Shown: positions 30,730-43,989 of the stretch, piece by piece | How the letters are laid out: the number at the start of each line of letters is the position of its first letter | Numbering within the stretch: the first letter of the stretch is position 1 | Origin: Apoda limacodes | Lineage: Eukaryota > Arthropoda > Insecta > Lepidoptera > Limacodidae | Assembly: GCA_946406115.1 (NCBI GenBank) | Contig: OX291552.1 | Span: 682,001 to 746,000 of the forward strand | Direction of reading: 5' to 3' | DNA: 64,000 nucleotides | Made by a program: the position numbers and the translations under genes | Notes under the pieces: model-generated | The model's input: the letters and a program-made list of their open reading frames with translations, nothing else | Told to the model about the DNA's origin: nothing | Database searches by the model: none

Positions 30730-33540
30730 AAACTGACTCCACAAGTAGTAGTCTGGGAGTTTTTTTGTTGCTTGCTTATTCTTGGCTAAGTCGGTGAAGG
30801 GTAGTTGTGTAAAAGTTAAAGTAAAGGATAGAGTTTTTATCCATTTGTGATTGACGCAAATTAATCTAGAAATACTTACCAATTTAGGTATTAAAAAAAA
30901 CAACTATTTATACCTACCTAAAAAAGTACAGTACCTTTTACTTTTAATATTCTGTGCCTTTACACATAACACAATGACTTAATTACTTGTAATTTTTAAC
31001 ATATTTTTTTTGTGCTGGTAACATTCGCATAGAAAGGTGACTCCCCGAAAATTAGGGTACCTTTGTCAGCTTTATTTGACCTTATTCAAAAATACTAGTT
31101 CTTACCCAACTAGCAAAAATGCGATAAAATAAATGTTATAACAAAAAAGAGTGATATCAAAGTCATATAGAAGTAACGCTTGTGACTGCTAGTCATATAT
31201 ATGTATTTCTTAAAGCGCTCTAGCTGTATAAGGCCTTACAGCAAAATTGTGACATTAACCTATCATATAAACGTTTACTCTGCCACTTTGTGTAACGCCT
31301 ATAGCACTGTTGTAAATAGGCACTGACAACAGTCGTTATCCAGCTACTATGTTGTATATAACGCTTTCATGGTACCGTTATTAAGCGGAACCACACTATT
31401 ATGGCCCCTAAATTACTAATATAACACTGGTGTTTAAATAGTCACTATCATTGCTAAACCGTTATAATGAATTTACAACAAATTTCCGTTAAAGCCGCTC
31501 CCGTTAACAACTGCTCTAAAATCGTCCTAATTGGACCTTAATTAACACTCAAAAGTTGTAAAAACGTATTTACAAGGCTTAGATATCACTAGTAACATAA
31601 CAACTTTGTTATTTCCTATTTATCACTAAAAAGTCACATATAGCTTCACTGTGACATCTTTACAGGACCTAGAATTTATTATGGCTGCGAGATGTTGTAA
31701 ATTGGTTGTATATGAGGAACCGCAACTCTATTCAGTTATATATCAATGTCTTAAAAATATTTGCTAAATAATTTATATTTAATAATAAATTAACGAGGGG
31801 CATGCAAAAAACACCATTAATATACTACTAGAATATCAATAAAAATGCAAGCGTAAGTGATATTATAATATTAGTCGTATTAGAATATTAGAAACGTTTC
31901 TACAACGCGGAAGGGGCCCTTGATTTAGAACGTTTCAGTGTTATAGTTATTGTATTGCAGCTACGCATGGGGCTAATTAGATACATATTTGTCATATATG
32001 CCTTGTTCTTCGTGACTTTTCGGTAGTATAATAGGGAATTTTAATCACTGGTATTACTATGAAGTGATAAAACGGCCATGTGAACATTGTTATACAACCA
32101 TTGAGTGTTAATGTAGTGGTTGCTATTCCTTTCTATTACAAATTCAATTACTGTTGTGTCAACAATCTATAAATTTAGAAGTTTGGAGACAAAAATAATT
32201 AGTGATATTATTGTAATATTCACAATCATGAACACCATTTTGCACCCAGGAAACGTTCCTATAACCGATATACAGCTAAGATTTGCTAGTTGGGTATTTA
32301 TGCAGTCTTAGTACGTAAATACGCCTAAGTTTAGTTTTTTACTGATTATAATGACTTTTTGCACTAAGATGAATGAAGTACCTAAAAGTAGGATTTGATT
32401 GTTTGGCGTAATTAGTGGTTGGTTACTTGAAAAGAAATGAAATCATAGTATTGATAGATAGTTATGTCTAATAATAAAATTAGTTTGTTTTCGACTGAAT
32501 TTGAATTGTTGTTCTGTATGCATCTTTAGGCATCGAAATAATATTTTTTAAAGATTAATAGTAGGTATTTCATAATATCGCAAAATCGCATACATTACCT
32601 GAGTACACAAAAATACAGGACCCTTCATAATTTTATTTAAGAAAAAAAAAAATCTTGCTACTTTTTTTTGTTTTACTAGTGTGTGAGTATGTTGAGTGTA
32701 TGTGTGAGTGAGAGTTGAGACACACTCAAAGAGTTGGGCCGCAGAGGGGCAAACATTTTAAGGTAATAATTTAGTATCTCATCTGTGCCTACAGTTCACA
32801 CAACATACTTTTTCTTATTGTTCAAATTTAAGACATTGGTACCTACCTAGTTGTTATCACTGCAGTTACTGTCGAACGTCAATAGTTTGAAAATAAGAAC
32901 AGACTTTTTTGGTTTTTACGTATTAATACGTAAGATAATAGTTAGTCATAAATTATGTGTTAAAATCTAAAATTGTTATTCAATAATTCATTTAAATTCA
33001 TTCGTAACCAAATATCATTTTTAAACCAAAAATAAATACGATAAAAATAAAAATGGAATTGCAGAATTGATTTATCGCTTCGCCAGAATGACAGTAGGTA
33101 GAAATAAAGTGATTAGAACCATCTATCTATATTTTTATTCTTTCGCCTGGTAGTTTGGGGTCAACGGTCATAGTAATTTACAGCTGATTTCATCATAATT
33201 ATGAATGAAATCAGCTGTTTCAGGGCTGTCGCTCTACCGTTTTAGGTACAAAAGGAAATTTGCTGATTGTTGGGAAACCTGAACATTTTCCGACTTCAGG
33301 ATATTTTTCCGAACATTTACAAACCAACCCTTATCTACCACTTCCGGCTGTATACACCATTTACCTAACATGTTGTATATTGGTAAAAGATTTTTTTAAA
33401 TAAGATGAGTATAGTTTCGAGTATTACCCTATCCTACCCTAAATCCAAACTTACATACTTTACCGCCCTATAATATTATAAATATAGATGTACTTAAGAT
33501 TTGTATCAATTTTCGGATCTATGAGTATTATCGTTAGCTT
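30730..33540. other. Long stretch without a recognised gene
   Basis: AT-rich DNA lying downstream of actin. The open frames at 30679-30903 and 32120-32311 are short and lack domains. A perfect 13-bp inverted repeat is at 33181-33217 (listed separately). A GTGTGAGT-type microsatellite lies near 32680-32740. Confidence 0.4.
33181..33217. repeat. Perfect 13-bp inverted repeat
   Basis: CAGCTGATTTCAT (33181-33193) pairs exactly with ATGAAATCAGCTG (33205-33217) around an 11-nt loop. It lies about 330 bp beyond the proposed actin poly(A) signal. Function unknown. Confidence 0.6.
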
Positions 33541-33544
33541 AAAG

Positions 33545-33551
33545 TTTTATT
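33545..33551 (-). terminator. Candidate actin poly(A) signal
   Basis: AATAAA on the minus strand at about 33546-33551, giving a 3' UTR of roughly 240 nt. It is the first clear AATAAA after the stop codon. Confidence 0.5.
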
Positions 33552-33787
33552 TTGACTTTGCACGTGTCCTGGGCATGTTTTTTGATTCAATAAAAATACA
33601 GAAATCGGTAACAAAAATTATAATAATCAAAACACGTAAACTTAAGTTTATACACTTACTCTAACGCAAGAGCGTGCACTCTCCGACGACATGTAAAAAA
33701 TCTTATTAATTACGCAGTTTTACAAAAAACAAATATAAAATTATAATAAAAGCGAGTGCCAGAGCTAGGGCGGGCCCAGAGAGTCGT

Positions 33788-34971
<1,184 letters not shown>

Positions 34972-35221
34972 CTGAAATAAATTCATATTTAAATACGCTT
35001 ATAGTTTTTCTCTCATAAAGAAGCTTTAGCATTGTTAGCGAGCTTGTAAGCAAGCGAAACGGTAAAAATACTCTACCAGTTACTATTTTTAATTGTTATT
35101 ATTGTTACAACAATAAAGTTCTACTTTGAACAGCTTTATTTATTTAGGTAATAATCGGTCGTTTAGATATTTGTTACAAAAATAAATAATGTTACCAACA
35201 CTTTATTCAGCCTCGTACAGC

Positions 35222-35269
35222 CACAGAGCAACATGGCCCCCATGCGTCTGAATGCCGGGTTGCTCTGTG
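35222..35269. repeat. Hairpin with perfect 11-bp stem in the actin leader intron
   Basis: CACAGAGCAAC (35222-35232) pairs with GTTGCTCTGTG (35259-35269). The loop contains the small palindrome ATGGCCCCCAT. Confidence 0.55.
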
Positions 35270-35510
35270 TACTTGTACATAGCTTATAGACATTAAAACA
35301 AACGAAACGTTAGAAAGATCTGCAAGTAACTTAAACAGATGTTTTATTGTTCCTAAAAGCCATTAAATCAAGCACTTGGTTCTAAACACTGTAACTGATT
35401 AATGTTAGGAGTTAAGATTCCAATGGTAGTAGAATGTAGCTTCGTAGTTAGTATTTAAAAGTTTCAATATCCTTTTCTTGGACAAAAAAATATTTGATTT
35501 GAAAATCTTA

Positions 35511-35640
35511 GCCTACCACAATGTTGTAACAGTAACTCAGTCTACCACAATGTTGTAACAATAACTCAGTCTGCCACATTGTTGTAACAATAACTTATTC
35601 TGACACATTGTTGTAACAATAACTCATTCTGCCACAACAA
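35511..35640. repeat. 29-30 bp tandem repeat, four units
   Basis: Units contain CCACAATGTTGTAACAATAA and CTCAGTCTG, spaced 29-30 bp, inside the actin leader intron. Confidence 0.7.
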
Positions 35641-35940
35641 CATTATCGCAGAAAGGAAACCTCGCTATGGAGACACACACAGTTTATCGTTTCGTTAGTG
35701 ATACATTGTCACATTGAAATGTTTCAATGTATCTTACATTGAAACATTACACTCCTGCACTTTATTTTGAATAATTGCTACTAATTGAATTCACTTATGT
35801 AATTATGTTATGTTATATTCTCATTTCGTTACAAATAAAATAGTTCAAGTATTTAAATATAAGGTATTTGACCGAGTTTAATTGACACTTCACTGATAAC
35901 TTCCGTAAACAAAGCGTTAGTATAAGTAAGTCGGACTCAC

Positions 35941-35973
35941 GGGGGTGTGTGCGCGAGCGCGGCGGCGGCAGTG
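35941..35973 (-). other. Candidate actin leader exon 1
   Basis: A GC-rich segment between an initiator-like TCACT (about 35968-35973, minus strand) and the GTGAGT donor. The start is inferred from its 30-bp distance to the TATA box. Confidence 0.5.
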
Positions 35974-35989
35974 AGCTAGCGCCGCGCTC

Positions 35990-36010
35990 GCGCCGCTATA
36001 TACCAGCGCA
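35990..36010 (-). promoter_or_regulatory. Actin TATA box
   Basis: TATATA at 35997-36002 in a GC-rich setting (GGTATATAGCGGC on the minus strand). It lies about 30 bp upstream of the TCACT initiator-like site and 60 bp upstream of the splice donor. Confidence 0.6.
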
Positions 36011-36019
36011 GCTTGGCAC

Positions 36020-36750
36020 GGGCACCGCTCCCAACAAGGCGCGGCCGCCGCCGATGCAGCGCCGCTTGCCATTTAAGCACATCGCTCCACACACTACGAC
36101 ATTGATTAGAAAATAGATTTCAATTGTCTCGTTCAAAGATAGCATCGATAATGCGGTAGCCATCTATTATTATTGCTCCTCGATTCACTGCGAAAAATAG
36201 AATAAGGAATGGTCGCGCTTAAGGGGACGCGTTCAGTATAATTGGGCAGCGTCATGTTTTTTCTATTCACTTATAGACATTATATTTGTACTAAACATTA
36301 CAAAAGTCTGCATAAAGTCTATTCCAAAAATGTTACTGCTTACTAAGTTCGTCCAGATCACTCTTTTTATATTGCCCATCACTGACTTTTTTCTTTGGTC
36401 CCTTCTTCTATCGACTGGCGATTTTCATCAACTATCCCGCTGTATCTATTTTTTGCCCTCTAGGCAAGGATCAGGGTTTTCATCAACTGAACCGAGTATT
36501 AACATTTATAAGTCAGAATGTTGTATCTTCCTAGTTCTTTAAGATCCTTAAATCAACGCTAGTTTGATTAACAGACACTAATTTGTACCAAACTTGTTGT
36601 TTAGAATCATGAGACCGATCACCGATACGAAAACTACATTGTACATTCCGCCTTAAGTTTGGTGTTCAGATACTTTCGCTTTTCTTCTTTTTTAAACTGC
36701 AATGTACCGTTTCGTGTTCGGTCGAATCATGCTATTAAAGTTGCTTCCTG
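36020..36750. other. Upstream DNA of actin, no other gene seen
   Basis: GC-rich up to about 36070, then AT-rich. Muscle enhancers could lie here, but no perfect MEF2 or CArG site was found by eye. The 70-codon frame at 36330 is unsupported. Confidence 0.4.
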
Positions 36751-36752
36751 TA

Positions 36753-36912
36753 GTTTTTTTTAATACCACTAATGTGGCAAACAAGCTAGCGGCCCACCTG
36801 ATGTTAAGCGGTCGCCGCAGCCCATGGATGCTTGTAAAACCTGGGGATTTCTCGCGCGTTGCCGACCCTTCAAAAATCTAATAACTTCTTTCTTAAAGAA
36901 CCCCATTCTGCA
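36753..36912 (-). mobile_element. 3' tail of the CR1/Jockey-type LINE
   Basis: Reads (minus strand) CTGCAGAATGGGGTTCTTTA...GGTCGGCAACGCGCGAGAAA...CATCAGGTGGGCCGC and ends in A-rich DNA, matching 56419-56590. A 5'-truncated insertion. Confidence 0.7.
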
Positions 36913-37189
36913 GTATTTACAAGTAGCAATTTATGCAAGGTAACACTAGTTTACACAAGGTTTTACGCGCGGCCCTAGGTCTCTCATTGCTTGTTTTCTC
37001 TTCGACACCCCTTATGGGTGAATAAGGTACGGGGCCACATCGTGAGATTACAAAATCTTACCCCATGACCTGGGTAGAATCTTAAAGGGAAAATATTTAA
37101 TTAACAGATTTATTTCAAAAGATGGTTGCCAAACCGCTGGAAATGAGTTCATGGAAAATTCATTCAGACCGGCGTGAAGTTTAGCAATC

Positions 37190-37560
37190 TAATACCTTTA
37201 AACGAGCAATTCTTGTATATATATATAATCTGAATCTCAGAAACGGCTCCATCGATTTTCATGAATTTAGTATGTAGGGGTTTTCGGGGTCGATAAATTG
37301 ATCTAGCTAGGTTTCATTTTTAGAAAACGTCGTTTTATCCGTGTTTATAAGGCAGAGATAAACTGAAAAGTATGACTCTTCCTGACATCTATTGGCGAGT
37401 AGTAATAAGCAACACTTAAGCTATTTGGCAATAGGTGGCGTTATTAAGCAACAATTAAGCTATTTGACAACAGGCGTTATTGAGCAACGCTTAAGCTACT
37501 CGACAATAGATGGCGCTTTTTTAAAAAAACCTCGGTGCTCGGTGCTCCAGGTATATTACT
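37190..37560. repeat. Interspersed repeat with three ~46-bp tandem units
   Basis: 37225-37350 has CTGAATCTCAGAAACGGCTC...GGGTCGATAAATTGATCTAG, a motif common in lepidopteran DNA. 37405-37520 holds three units of TTAAGCTATTTGGCAATAGG with GGCGTTATT(A/G)AGCAAC. The 73-codon frame there is repeat-derived. Confidence 0.55.
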
Positions 37561-37564
37561 TACG

Positions 37565-39215
37565 TGTAACAAACGGTCAATCTAGTTTAGCGTCCCAAGC
37601 AGTACGAACGTAACGCGGAGCACTCGTAATGATCCTCAGCAATTTGTTCTGGATAACTTTGAGCGTATTCTTTTAAGTGAGGTTAGTGAGCCGTACCGTA
37701 ACTACCGAGCTGGCGCGGGAAAGGTACGATAGTCGCAACCTAATGTTAAGCTTGGAGAGGCGGATATTGGTTCTAAGTGGCAGGTCAGAAGAAAGAACTT
37801 GTAACGACATATGGTGACTGTATTATATCGTTATTATATGTAGAAAGCAGGTGGAGTAATATAAGTATACAACGAAAGATATATACTATTGTATATTGCC
37901 GGAGATGTTAATAGCATTTCGGGTATCTAGAGACTCTTAGTAATAGAATCACTGCTTAAATAGCTAATTGTACGAGCTCACGTCTACCATTTCCTTACTA
38001 AGTGCGTAGATTTAGATGTGATGCACTTTTTAAGAACCTGTTAGGCCAGCAAATATCTAAATTAGATCAGACATGCAAGCCTTAAACTAGTCCGGATTTA
38101 GCAATTTAATAATCTTGTTGTCTTACACCAGACTACCTAGATTATTTTAATGCTTAGAAAAAGTTCATAAAGGATTGCGAAAGTACAAATCAGGTGCTAT
38201 TAGACTTGGTACAGTTATTTTTAGGTTTTATCAAAACGTTAATTATTGTTTAAGTTTAGTTTTAGTATACGATTTTATGGATATTGACAATGAGTTGAAA
38301 ATGGAAGATGACTAATGAAGATGGCGATTTAATATTTCATACACAATTAGTTAGAGATCGATAAAACCAGTCGTCTGTGTCAGATACATTGTGACTGTTA
38401 GTTTATTGATGCAATAGGCCAAGATATGTCTGTAAAAATCACGGGCCCTCTGAAATACATAATTTAACATGATTTAGGTATTGTAAACAATTAATATTAT
38501 TTGTAAATTGTATGCGAAAAACATTTAAACGCATGGAACTATTTTTCAAGTTTGAATGTGTAACACCAAAATTCATTCAAGCCTTATTTCAATTGAGAAT
38601 TTGTTATTATTACAAAAAAAAAACATTTACCAAAAAATGGATGACTTTGTGTCAGAACCTGAAAGTTTGGGATTTAACTAATTTATAACAAAGAAGCCCT
38701 GGCCTAAGTCCTTTTGGACTTGAAAATGCTCAACAGAACTTTTTATATGCTAAACCACGAGTTACTGGTATACTTAAGGGATAAATCAGGCCTTTCTGGT
38801 AAGAGCCCAGTTATTACATAATCAAATTGGTTGTGGCTCAGGGCTTATTAGTTATCAGTAAGCCAATTTTCTTAGTCATACCACTTTCTGCGGCCCATTT
38901 GCACGCTTTCCAAAACCGGTGAGATGAGTTAAAAAATTGTGAAGAAAGTAATACGATGCATAAAGGATGTTAATAATTTGATAAGAAAGGTGAGTACCTA
39001 TATATATTTTTTTATACAATGTTAATCGATTGAAGTAAGAGATCATTGAAAGAAGTTTGGCAAACCAATGTGAAAAATTATTGAAATACATATTTATTAT
39101 CGGTAGTAATGTAAAAAAAACAGTTCTCTGTTCTAACTTTTTGTCCGGTAACAGCCACATTATTTTAACGCACAAAAAAACTTTTAAACTACATAAAAGT
39201 TAAAAAAAAGATGTA
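37565..39215. other. No gene seen
   Basis: AT-rich, unique-looking. The open frame at 38876-39175 (minus) has no domain. Confidence 0.4.
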
Positions 39216-39221
39216 ATTGCA

Positions 39222-39348
39222 CACACGGCACAATACTACACGCGGCACAATACTACACACGGCACAATACTACACGCGGCACAATACTACACGCGGCACA
39301 ATACTACACGCGGCACAATACTACACACGGCACAATACTACAGAACAG
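39222..39348. repeat. 17-bp tandem repeat, seven units
   Basis: Units of ACACGGCACAATACTAC / ACGCGGCACAATACTAC with an exact 17-bp spacing (for example CGGCA at 39226 and 39243). Confidence 0.85.
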
Positions 39349-39584
39349 AATAAAGAATTCTATAACTACGAAATGTAATTAATACAATGTGTTGCGAATT
39401 CAATATTGTAAAACACCCTCAAATATAATCTCGCCTCAAATATAAATTTCATGTTTTGTTTTCTTCACCTACGTTAAGTTTTTAAATTGTATAATTTAAG
39501 GACAAATTTATTCTTAGAACGCTCTGAAAAGCAAGTTGCCATAAAAGAGAATGTTAGTTTATCGTTCATAACCTAATAATAAGA

Positions 39585-40140
39585 AACCGGTCAAATGCGA
39601 GTTGGACTCGCTTGTCTTCTTGTGGTGGGCTGATTTCCGCACTTGCCACACGTAGATGGTGGCTTTGTGCGTAGCGGATTGCAGCAAATCCAGTTCCTTC
39701 AAGAATCTCAACAAGTGACCCACATTCCTGCCGGCCTCTTTGAGCGTCCCTCGGGTTCTCAGGGCTTTTGCCCTGTGGTCTTCCACCCCATCACAATGTA
39801 GCATTACGCGAGATGGCGTTTCTTCGGCCCCGATGCATGCTCTGCAGAGGGGGCTGTCGGTGGCACCTTAAAAAAAATAGATGTCGGTGAAGCGAGCATT
39901 GACCTGTTAAGATCCTACAGTTCTCAGGTTATTCCTGTTTATCTGGAGCAGGGTCTTAGTTAGTCTGGGGTTTAGGTTGGGTGTTGAGTCCTAGACCTGT
40001 CGGCAACCTGTACCACCCACCCATTCTTTGATTTTGTTGGCGAGTATACTGTTTAAGTCAGGACCGCAGCTGGTTGAATGGTATGTGTATGATTGGCTCC
40101 GGCCCTATCGGCGTCGAGCTTGAGCCGCGACTGTCCAGTC
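39585..40140 (-). mobile_element. Decayed LINE ORF2 C-terminus: RNase H end and zinc knuckle
   Basis: On the minus strand a broken frame reads KTLLQINRNNLRTVGS, a stop, QVNARFTDIYFF, a stop, then DSPLCRACIGAEETPSRVML and HCDGVEDHRAKALRTRGTL. The C-x2-C...H-x4-C pattern preceded by the LR...G...H region is the end of Jockey/R1-group ORF2 proteins. Downstream it is joined to the GCGAGTCCAACTCGC-type palindrome at 39590-39612. Stops show it is dead. Confidence 0.6.
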
Positions 40141-40399
40141 ACTTATTATGTACGGAACAGAGCTGTGCGGAAAAGCGGCTGACTGGGAACGAATATTTAT
40201 TCTGCAAAAAAAGCTTTGTTGCCCGCATATCACCCACAGATTCGGCGAAGCAGCATTTCATTAAATTAAAAATACTGACATTGACTTCGATATTTATTTT
40301 ACAAATAGCGACATTTGTTCACAATAATATGAGTTTAAATTCCTAGATGAAAATCACCACTATAAAACTAGATATAAACAATAACTCCAGTCAACAACT

Positions 40400-40757
40400 C
40401 TTAGATTGAATAAATCAGAAATGTCACCCAATATTTTATGACCGGTCGTGTACAACCGGGTACCTAGGGAACTAACAAGTGCAACTTCCATCACGGTATT
40501 CAAAAACAAGCTTAAAAGATGGCTAGAAAGCAAAGCGTTCTATTAGCTAAAAGTGTTCTTTGAAGAAAAAGTGTGACGAATTATAAATGTATCTACATAC
40601 ATAAGTATACGTATGCATTTTTGTTGACATTTTGTATATCATATTGTTTTTTATTTTTATTTTATTTGATCTTAAAATGTATATTTTAATGTATTAAGAA
40701 ATGTATCATACCTGTATATTCAACAAATTTACCAATAAATATGTCATATCATATCAT
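40400..40757 (+). mobile_element. 3' end of a different LINE with (CATAT)n tail
   Basis: A short C-terminal coding part, VVYNRVPRELTSATSITVFK then KLKRWLESKAFY and a stop, resembles the end of CR1/L2-like reverse transcriptases. A 3' UTR follows with AATAAATATGTCATATCATA as tail. 5'-truncated. Confidence 0.55.
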
Positions 40758-41320
40758 TAATGGTGCCGTGACGGTAAAACGCCCCAGATGCCTATCTTGC
40801 TCTCCGGATAGCGAGATTAGTCTCAACGACCTCCCCTAATAGGGCCTCCCCCCTAACACGACGCCGACGTCCCCGGCTTTGTCGGCGCCCGCAAGGTTTG
40901 ATACACGAGGTATCAAAGAGTGCCGGGACGGTTCTCGCCCCCACTCAATCGCAACCGCACGCGCGTAACGGGGAACTCCCCTCCTGGCGTTGACTCACCT
41001 TCGGGTTCGAGACTCACGCCGGTCGAAGGGACGCCCCCGAGAGACAACCCAAGCCGAGGATCGCCCCGCGGGGAGCCCTTGAGCGTTGGGCGCTATATGG
41101 GCTGAGACTTCTTCAGAGTCTCGCCTAGTCAGTCAGAAAAAAAGGACGATAAAATCGACAAGTACTTTTCGAGAAACAGAACCCACAGTGACCTAGATCG
41201 TCTACCGGATGCCCGAAAGGGCAGGTATGGGTGTGACAAATTTTGATGCTAAGTATTAAAGAAACTGAAATGCGTAAAGTATTATCATTTATAAGGTTGC
41301 TCAAGTTTCTAGACGGTAGA
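40758..41320. other. GC-rich patch of unknown origin
   Basis: 40758-41120 is strikingly GC-rich with CCCCGG and CGACGCCGACG runs and short inverted repeats (TTTGATACACGAGGTATCAAA). It resembles 5' UTR or ORF1 DNA of GC-rich lepidopteran LINEs but no domain is visible. The 61-codon frame at 40920 is unsupported. Confidence 0.35.
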
Positions 41321-41329
41321 GCGCACAGT

Positions 41330-41530
41330 AGCCAGATTCTTTTTTAGAGATTGCTAACAAACGGGCAGTCGGTGGTGGCAGAGGCGTTTAAATTTCTTCA
41401 CTTAACGTCCCAAGTGGCGGAGGTTCGAACCCGGAGTCAGCGTGTACGACGTTTGTGAAGTCCACAATCCGCGCGGGGCCTGCGTGTGGACTAAGGACCA
41501 AACCCCCCCCCCCCACTTATGAGGGCAGGC
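41330..41530 (+). repeat. Lepidopteran tRNA-derived SINE
   Basis: GTCGGTGGTGGCAGAG (A-box region), GGAGGTTCGAACCCGG (box B at about 41424-41434), then GTCCACAATCCGCGCGGGGC and GTGGACTAAGGACCAAACCC, a typical lepidopteran SINE body, and a C-run before ACTTATGAGGG. Confidence 0.7.
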
Positions 41531-41534
41531 AGAA

Positions 41535-43260
41535 TCTCAAATCAATTTTAGTGACGGCAAATGTTTATTGTTTCTTTTAATATAGTACGCGTGTGTGTGT
41601 GAAGAAAGTAAGAAAGAGCTGAAAGGAAAGATTAGATCCCCTAAGCTGATTGTGTCGACGTCGACGCTTAATATTTTCGTGGTTCAAACAGATTACGATT
41701 CCCTTTGTGGACGCATTTTGTTGTCCGCACGGCGTCCTTACACTTACTCAGCAGAATACTTGTTTATTATATCCGGTATTTGTATCTCGAATGTGCTCTA
41801 AGAGTTACCAGCACGAGCACGAGCGCGGTGCAACTGAAACCCTCCTAATTTGCGTTCGGGACGTGTTGTGTCTGGTGTCTGGTGTCTGGTGTCTGTACAA
41901 AACAAGGCGGTAAGTGACGTGTGGATTAAATATTTAAAGTATGTACTGTAATACTTCTGTTATATATACTCAGTTGCATTAACACATACAAAGCTTAAAT
42001 CGTCTGTTAATTCTGAAGTTCACTCACTAACACAGTCACATAATTATAAACTGTCAATATCAACCATAAAATGAAAGAAAAGCTCAAATGTCTTATTTTA
42101 TTTACCTCATCATATATCAAATGACTTTATTATTAACACTGGGCCCGTAATGTGAGAAATCCAATGTCAGAAAAATACTGGGCCCGTAATGTGAAAAATC
42201 CAATGTCAGATCATCCTAGTAGCAGTAGTATAATACGCGCATTTACGTGTTTCAAAGAGTTCGATAATAGACAAGAATAGAGTAACGATTTCACAGAAAT
42301 ATTGCATTTATAGTGAGAATTACTCATAATTAGTTACTATAAACCTTTTATTTACTAGTTCTTTTAATTTATAGATTTTTATTAACAATATAAGAATTCT
42401 ATCGGTATTTGGTTCCGTTAAAATCTCATTAAATTACTTTAAATGTAACTCCGATGGTATAAATAACATACAACTGTACCAACAAATTTATAAAAATATA
42501 TTTAAACAAAGGTATCTTACTTTTAGGTGCCTTAAGGTTTTATGTGTAAAATAAAAATAGCAATGGAATTTCATCTTATGCATATCTTCTTCCCAATAGA
42601 AACATAGCTGATATTCACAATAGGCTTTGGTAAACATCAGTTTATGTTTTGTTTAATTATAACAACTATAACCTCATTTACGTTGTAGATACATACCTAT
42701 AGGAACTCGCGGCAAGTACTTAACTATTCTCAACTAAATCGGTTTCACACTTATAATGTATTTTTATTAATCTTTAAAAGCTAACCCAGTTCCAAACGGT
42801 ATCTTATCAATAAATCATAAAATATCTAGCTAGTTGAATAAGTTACCGTTGATTTTAGTAAAAAAATATAGGTAGGTATTCAAAATCATCATTGGAACCG
42901 TGTCCTATTCTACTTAGAAGGTCATTGGTTCTATTACATAAAACAGGATTATACTAAATTACTTGAATACATTTTAATACAACTTTAAGGCAGAGAAGAC
43001 ACATTTTAGAAGATACTTTGCCTCAAAGTTCACCAGCGGCGGCTGACTATATTTCACAAAATGGCCTAATAGAAGTTACTAATTAATGTTAAAATAATAT
43101 GAGGTAGGGTGTGTGTTTATTTTATCATCGTCGTTGTTTGAAAGTAGATTTTAAGGTTTGAGAGATATTCTGTGTGCACTGCGACCTAGTCCTATGATAT
43201 CTTTATCTATTATTACAGGATATTAAATGTATTTTTTTATTCCAGGTTATTTTCAATAAC
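41535..43260. other. No gene supported; small duplications
   Basis: A 39-bp direct duplication containing ACTGGGCCCGTAATGTGA starts at 42138 and 42177. TGTCTGG is repeated near 41869-41895, just before a donor-like GTAAGTGACG at about 41910, which could end a leader exon. An acceptor-like TTTTTTATTCCAG ends at about 43245, but pairing the two is speculative. Confidence 0.35.
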
Positions 43261-43263
43261 ATC

Positions 43264-43987
43264 ATGGCTGTATGTTACAGAAGCTGGCAAAGAGCCGACA
43301 ATGACGTTAATCGACAAGACCGTCCTGATGAAAATGTTGTCGATGTCAACAATCCAAAATGCAAAAAATGTGAGAACTCCTAATTCTCCGCGAACCTGTT
43401 TTTACAGGCATTGCAGAAATCTGAATCTGAGACGAATCCCCGCGTCTGTAAAACTGTTCGCCATTTGTAACTACAGCTTATATTTTCTTCCTAGTGCACG
43501 ACTGCATGTGTGAAGAGCATTTGTCCAATATTATTTGGGACGAATTACTGGATAAAGTCAAAGTGACTAATTATTTCAACGCTGTGCTTGTTCTGGAAAT
43601 GGCAACAGTTAAATCACGGCATGAATTCTCCTGAGCTTCATTTTTGGACTGGACTAATTTAATAGAATAAATATTAGAACAAATATTGAGCAATTTAATA
43701 GAATGCTATTGGAAACGCCAAGCTTAGCTAAGAGACACAGACATCCGCGGAGAGTTCTTGAGGCCTATGTGATGAAATTAAGGACTGGTGAAAGTAATGA
43801 AAGGTTAGCAACATTGTTTAGGATATCACGTCGAACATTTGAAGACCATTTAAAAATATCAAGAGAATGTTTAACACAAGATTTCGTTAATAGACCTCTT
43901 GGTTTAGATCATCTATCTAGAGAAAATGTTCTAGGAAGAAACGTGCTGATGCCTAAAAAGTTTTTTGGTGATGCAATATCCTACTAA
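43264..43987 (+). pseudogene. ISL2EU-like transposase N-terminal fragment
   Basis: The clear part, 43703-43987, reads RRVLEAYVMKLRTGESNERL, ATLFRISRRTFEDHLKI and LGLDHLSRENVLGRNVLMPK, the helix-turn-helix region of ISL2EU/HTH_Tnp_4-type transposases. Upstream, after a splice-acceptor-like TTTATTCCAG, ATG GCT GTA at 43264 opens 38 codons ending KCKKCENS, possibly the decayed zinc motif of the same protein. The DDE catalytic part is missing, so the copy is dead. Confidence 0.6.
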
Positions 43988-43989
43988 AT

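Larger units (their letters stand above)
34972..35940 (-). other. Actin leader intron (969 bp)
   Basis: GTGAGT at 35940-35935 and TTTCAG ending at 34972 define an intron between the leader exon and the coding exon, the usual layout of insect actin genes. Inside are a short tandem repeat (35511-35640) and a hairpin (35222-35269). Confidence 0.65.
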
